64,000 nt of DNA from the NCBI GenBank assembly GCA_017304675.1, contig JAFKLS010000020.1, positions 118,300 through 182,299 of the forward strand. Reading direction: 5' to 3'. The DNA comes from Sphingobacteriia bacterium (GTDB lineage Bacteria; Bacteroidota; Bacteroidia; Chitinophagales; Chitinophagaceae). Position numbers and translations under genes: made by a program. Below the pieces are notes generated by a model. The model saw nothing but the letters and a program-made list of their open reading frames with translations, was not told the origin of the DNA and ran no database searches. Below are positions 62,541 to 64,000 of the stretch, piece after piece (position 1 is the stretch's first letter; every line of letters starts with the position of its first letter).

Positions 62541-62873
62541 TTATTTTGCTGCAGTGGCTTTGTTAATAGCTGCAGTCCACTCCATGCTTATAGCGCTTCT
62601 CTCTATTTTAAGGTAAGATCCGGGGTTTACTTCAATTTGTAAAGTGCCGTCTTCATTTACTTTATTAACAGTTGCATGAATACCTGCAATAGTTACCACT
62701 TTATCGCCTTTTTGTAAATTATCGATGAACTTTTTTTGCTCTTTTGCTTTTTTAGCCTGGGGACGGATCATGAACAACCAAAATACCAGAATGATACCAC
62801 CCATCATCACCAAAGAGAATGTAGGGCTTCCGCCTTGCTGAGGGTTAGCCATTAATAAAACTGATGTCAACAT
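62541..62873 (-). CDS. yajC: Preprotein translocase accessory protein YajC
   Basis: YajC is a small inner-membrane protein of the SecDF-YajC complex. The 110-residue protein has one helix (GGIILVFWLFMIRPQAKKAK, about 28-47) and the conserved cytoplasmic domain with DNLQKGDKVVTIAGIHATV. ATG at 62873 gives an extra eight residues before MANPQQGG; either start is possible. It is downstream of DUF1573 and nusB in a likely nusB-DUF1573-yajC operon. Confidence 0.93.
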   Translation of the reverse strand: MLTSVLLMANPQQGGSPTFSLVMMGGIILVFWLFMIRPQAKKAKEQKKFIDNLQKGDKVVTIAGIHATVNKVNEDGTLQIEVNPGSYLKIERSAISMEWTAAINKATAAK

Positions 62874-62907
62874 TTGTTTATTTTTTATTGTTTGAATAAA
62901 TATGTGA

Positions 62908-63393
62908 TTAATAATTCTTTGCTTTTTTAGGGTCGGGCATTACCACTTTGTCATTGTCCTGTTCATTCAATCCTGTTACTTTCCCTTCGAATATTAAAGC
63001 ACGATCTGTATTTGTTTTATCGTTGCATCTAACATAAATCAGTTTTCTAACATCTGCACTGTGTGCTTTTTTACTGTCGAAAGATGCATTCACAAAACCT
63101 TCTTTACCCGGAGCAATCGGCTCTTTAGTATAATCGGCCAGGGTACAACCGCAACCCGGGGTAACACTTGCCAGGATTAATGGTTTATTACCGGCATTTT
63201 TGCAGCGAAACTGAATATCTGCTTTCTCCCCATACACAATAGTGCCGAAATTTTTCAGGGTATCTACCCATTCAACACTGGTATAATTGGCCGTATCAGA
63301 TAGTGTTTTTTTCACAGCGTCATCACCCGTATTATTGTTATTGCACGCTGTAATACCCATTATTAATAAAGTTAAACATGCAAGGTGTTTCAT
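62908..63393 (-). CDS. DUF1573 lipoprotein
   Basis: A 161-residue predicted lipoprotein with lipobox ITAC (Cys17) and an Asn-rich linker. The DUF1573 domain has FGTIVYGEKADIQFRCKNAG, the CGCT motif in VTPGCGCTLADYTKEP, and ends with strands of an Ig-like beta fold. Function unknown; the family is common in Bacteroidota. It lies 30 bp after the nusB stop and 34 bp before yajC, so they are likely one operon. Confidence 0.85.
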   Translation of the reverse strand: MKHLACLTLLIMGITACNNNNTGDDAVKKTLSDTANYTSVEWVDTLKNFGTIVYGEKADIQFRCKNAGNKPLILASVTPGCGCTLADYTKEPIAPGKEGFVNASFDSKKAHSADVRKLIYVRCNDKTNTDRALIFEGKVTGLNEQDNDKVVMPDPKKAKNY

Positions 63394-63423
63394 ACATACA
63401 ATTTATGCAAATGTAATATCCGC

Positions 63424-64000
63424 TTAGTTCCTAGATTTAAAATCTATCTTATGAATTTTGCCTTCCGCCAACAATTCTTTATGAATATTATCTAAAATAC
63501 CATTTACAAACTGGCCGCTTTGCGGCGTGCTGTAGTCTTTGGCAAGATCAATATACTCATTAATGGTAACTTTTGTTGGGATGGTTTCAAAGTACAGCAA
63601 CTCACAAACGCCCATTTGCATAATGATCATGTCTAATAAAGCGATACGTTCTGCGTCCCAGTTTTTTAACTTGGGTTTTATTAACTCCAAGCAATATTGT
63701 TTTTTATTGAATACCGTAGTAAGCAACGATTTTGCAAAATTCCATTTTTCGTCTGTAAGCATTTTTTGCAGGTTAGAAGCTGCCGGTTTGCTTAAATATT
63801 TCATCATTAACTGCCCTATCATTTCCATATCATCATCCCAATTGTTGTACAATTCTTCCATATAGCTTTCAAACACTTCGTTGGCCATCATCAGATCTGT
63901 AAATATGAATTCAATGATCGCTTTCTCAGAAGCAGCATCTCTTGATTGCTGGGCAATATATTTTTTATATTGGTCAGATTCGGTTAAATCTGTATACAGT
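63424..64000 (-). CDS. nusB: Transcription antitermination factor NusB (5' end beyond the window)
   Basis: NusB binds boxA RNA with S10 in rRNA antitermination. The visible 192 residues include the C-terminal helical core: KNWDAERIALLDMIIMQMG, FETIPTKVTINEYIDLAKDY and SGQFVNGILDNI, as in NusB. The frame stays open, with no stop, from the internal ATG at 63891 to the window end at 64000. So the gene continues upstream and carries the long N-terminal extension usual in Bacteroidota NusB. The true start is outside the window. Confidence 0.9.
   Translation of the reverse strand, partial: LYTDLTESDQYKKYIAQQSRDAASEKAIIEFIFTDLMMANEVFESYMEELYNNWDDDMEMIGQLMMKYLSKPAASNLQKMLTDEKWNFAKSLLTTVFNKKQYCLELIKPKLKNWDAERIALLDMIIMQMGVCELLYFETIPTKVTINEYIDLAKDYSTPQSGQFVNGILDNIHKELLAEGKIHKIDFKSRN

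Noticed and set aside
63424..63891. A complete NusB starting at 63891
   Set aside because: The same frame remains open to the window end without a stop, so the ATG at 63891 is internal and the gene is partial.

Overview
The window looks like a chromosomal segment of a Bacteroidota bacterium, most plausibly Chitinophagaceae or a close relative. Reasons: it is AT-rich; ribosome-binding sites are weak or absent; several genes have a TAnnTTTG-type -7 promoter box; there is a type IX secretion (T9SS) C-terminal sorting domain; succinate dehydrogenase is the three-gene sdhCAB type; and there are many Bacteroidota-style lipoproteins (PKD, DUF4397, head-GIN, DUF1573). I assign the phylum with confidence and the family only by inference. 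I found no tRNA, rRNA, CRISPR array, insertion sequence, prophage or integrase. Genes are tightly packed, with several convergent pairs that overlap or abut.

Layout. 0-7 kb: lipoprotein, Ldh2-type dehydrogenase, ssb, TlpA-like thioredoxin, mnmA, an RsmB-like rRNA methyltransferase whose coding sequence carries heptamer repeats, and another lipoprotein. 6.5-11 kb: the 2-oxoglutarate dehydrogenase E2/E1 genes and rpsT. 11-14 kb: a head-GIN lipoprotein with a response regulator and histidine kinase. 14-25 kb: trxA, nucleoside transporter, mqnE (futalosine menaquinone pathway), a phosphoribosyltransferase, a membrane Fe-S protein, LysE, SIMPL, Lrp, ahcY, an outer-membrane barrel protein and a mini T9SS-tail protein. 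25-32 kb: a seven-gene minus-strand operon, mainly nucleotide-sugar enzymes. 32-43 kb: kdtA, tdk-ccmB, AMP nucleosidase, an HsdR-N-type nuclease domain, a vWA-like secreted protein, gdhA, ccmC-ccmD, a Pmp3-family protein, tsaD and an FtsX/MacB-type permease. 44-50 kb: sdhCAB, a TrmN6-like methyltransferase and sdaA. 49.9-54.9 kb: a serine hydrolase followed by a PKD lipoprotein and three DUF4397-like lipoproteins. 55-64 kb: aminotransferase, RidA, katA/oxyR, a standalone RlmK, an HpaA-like protein with a VanZ-like protein, a monooxygenase and coaE, then yajC, DUF1573 and nusB, which runs off the window.

How the genes work together. The core is aerobic respiratory metabolism: 2-oxoglutarate dehydrogenase, succinate dehydrogenase, menaquinone synthesis, cytochrome c maturation (CcmB, C and D) and peroxide defence (KatA, OxyR, peroxiredoxin). 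Around it sit envelope functions: LPS Kdo transferase, UDP-glucuronate/UDP-xylose synthesis, lipoproteins and a two-component system.

The least explained parts are the serine hydrolase/PKD/DUF4397 lipoprotein cluster, in which two lipoproteins share one N-terminal anchor and linker; the HpaA-like protein; the heptamer repeats inside the RsmB-like gene; and the near cargo-less T9SS tail protein. All family names come from reading motifs by eye; no database search was run.
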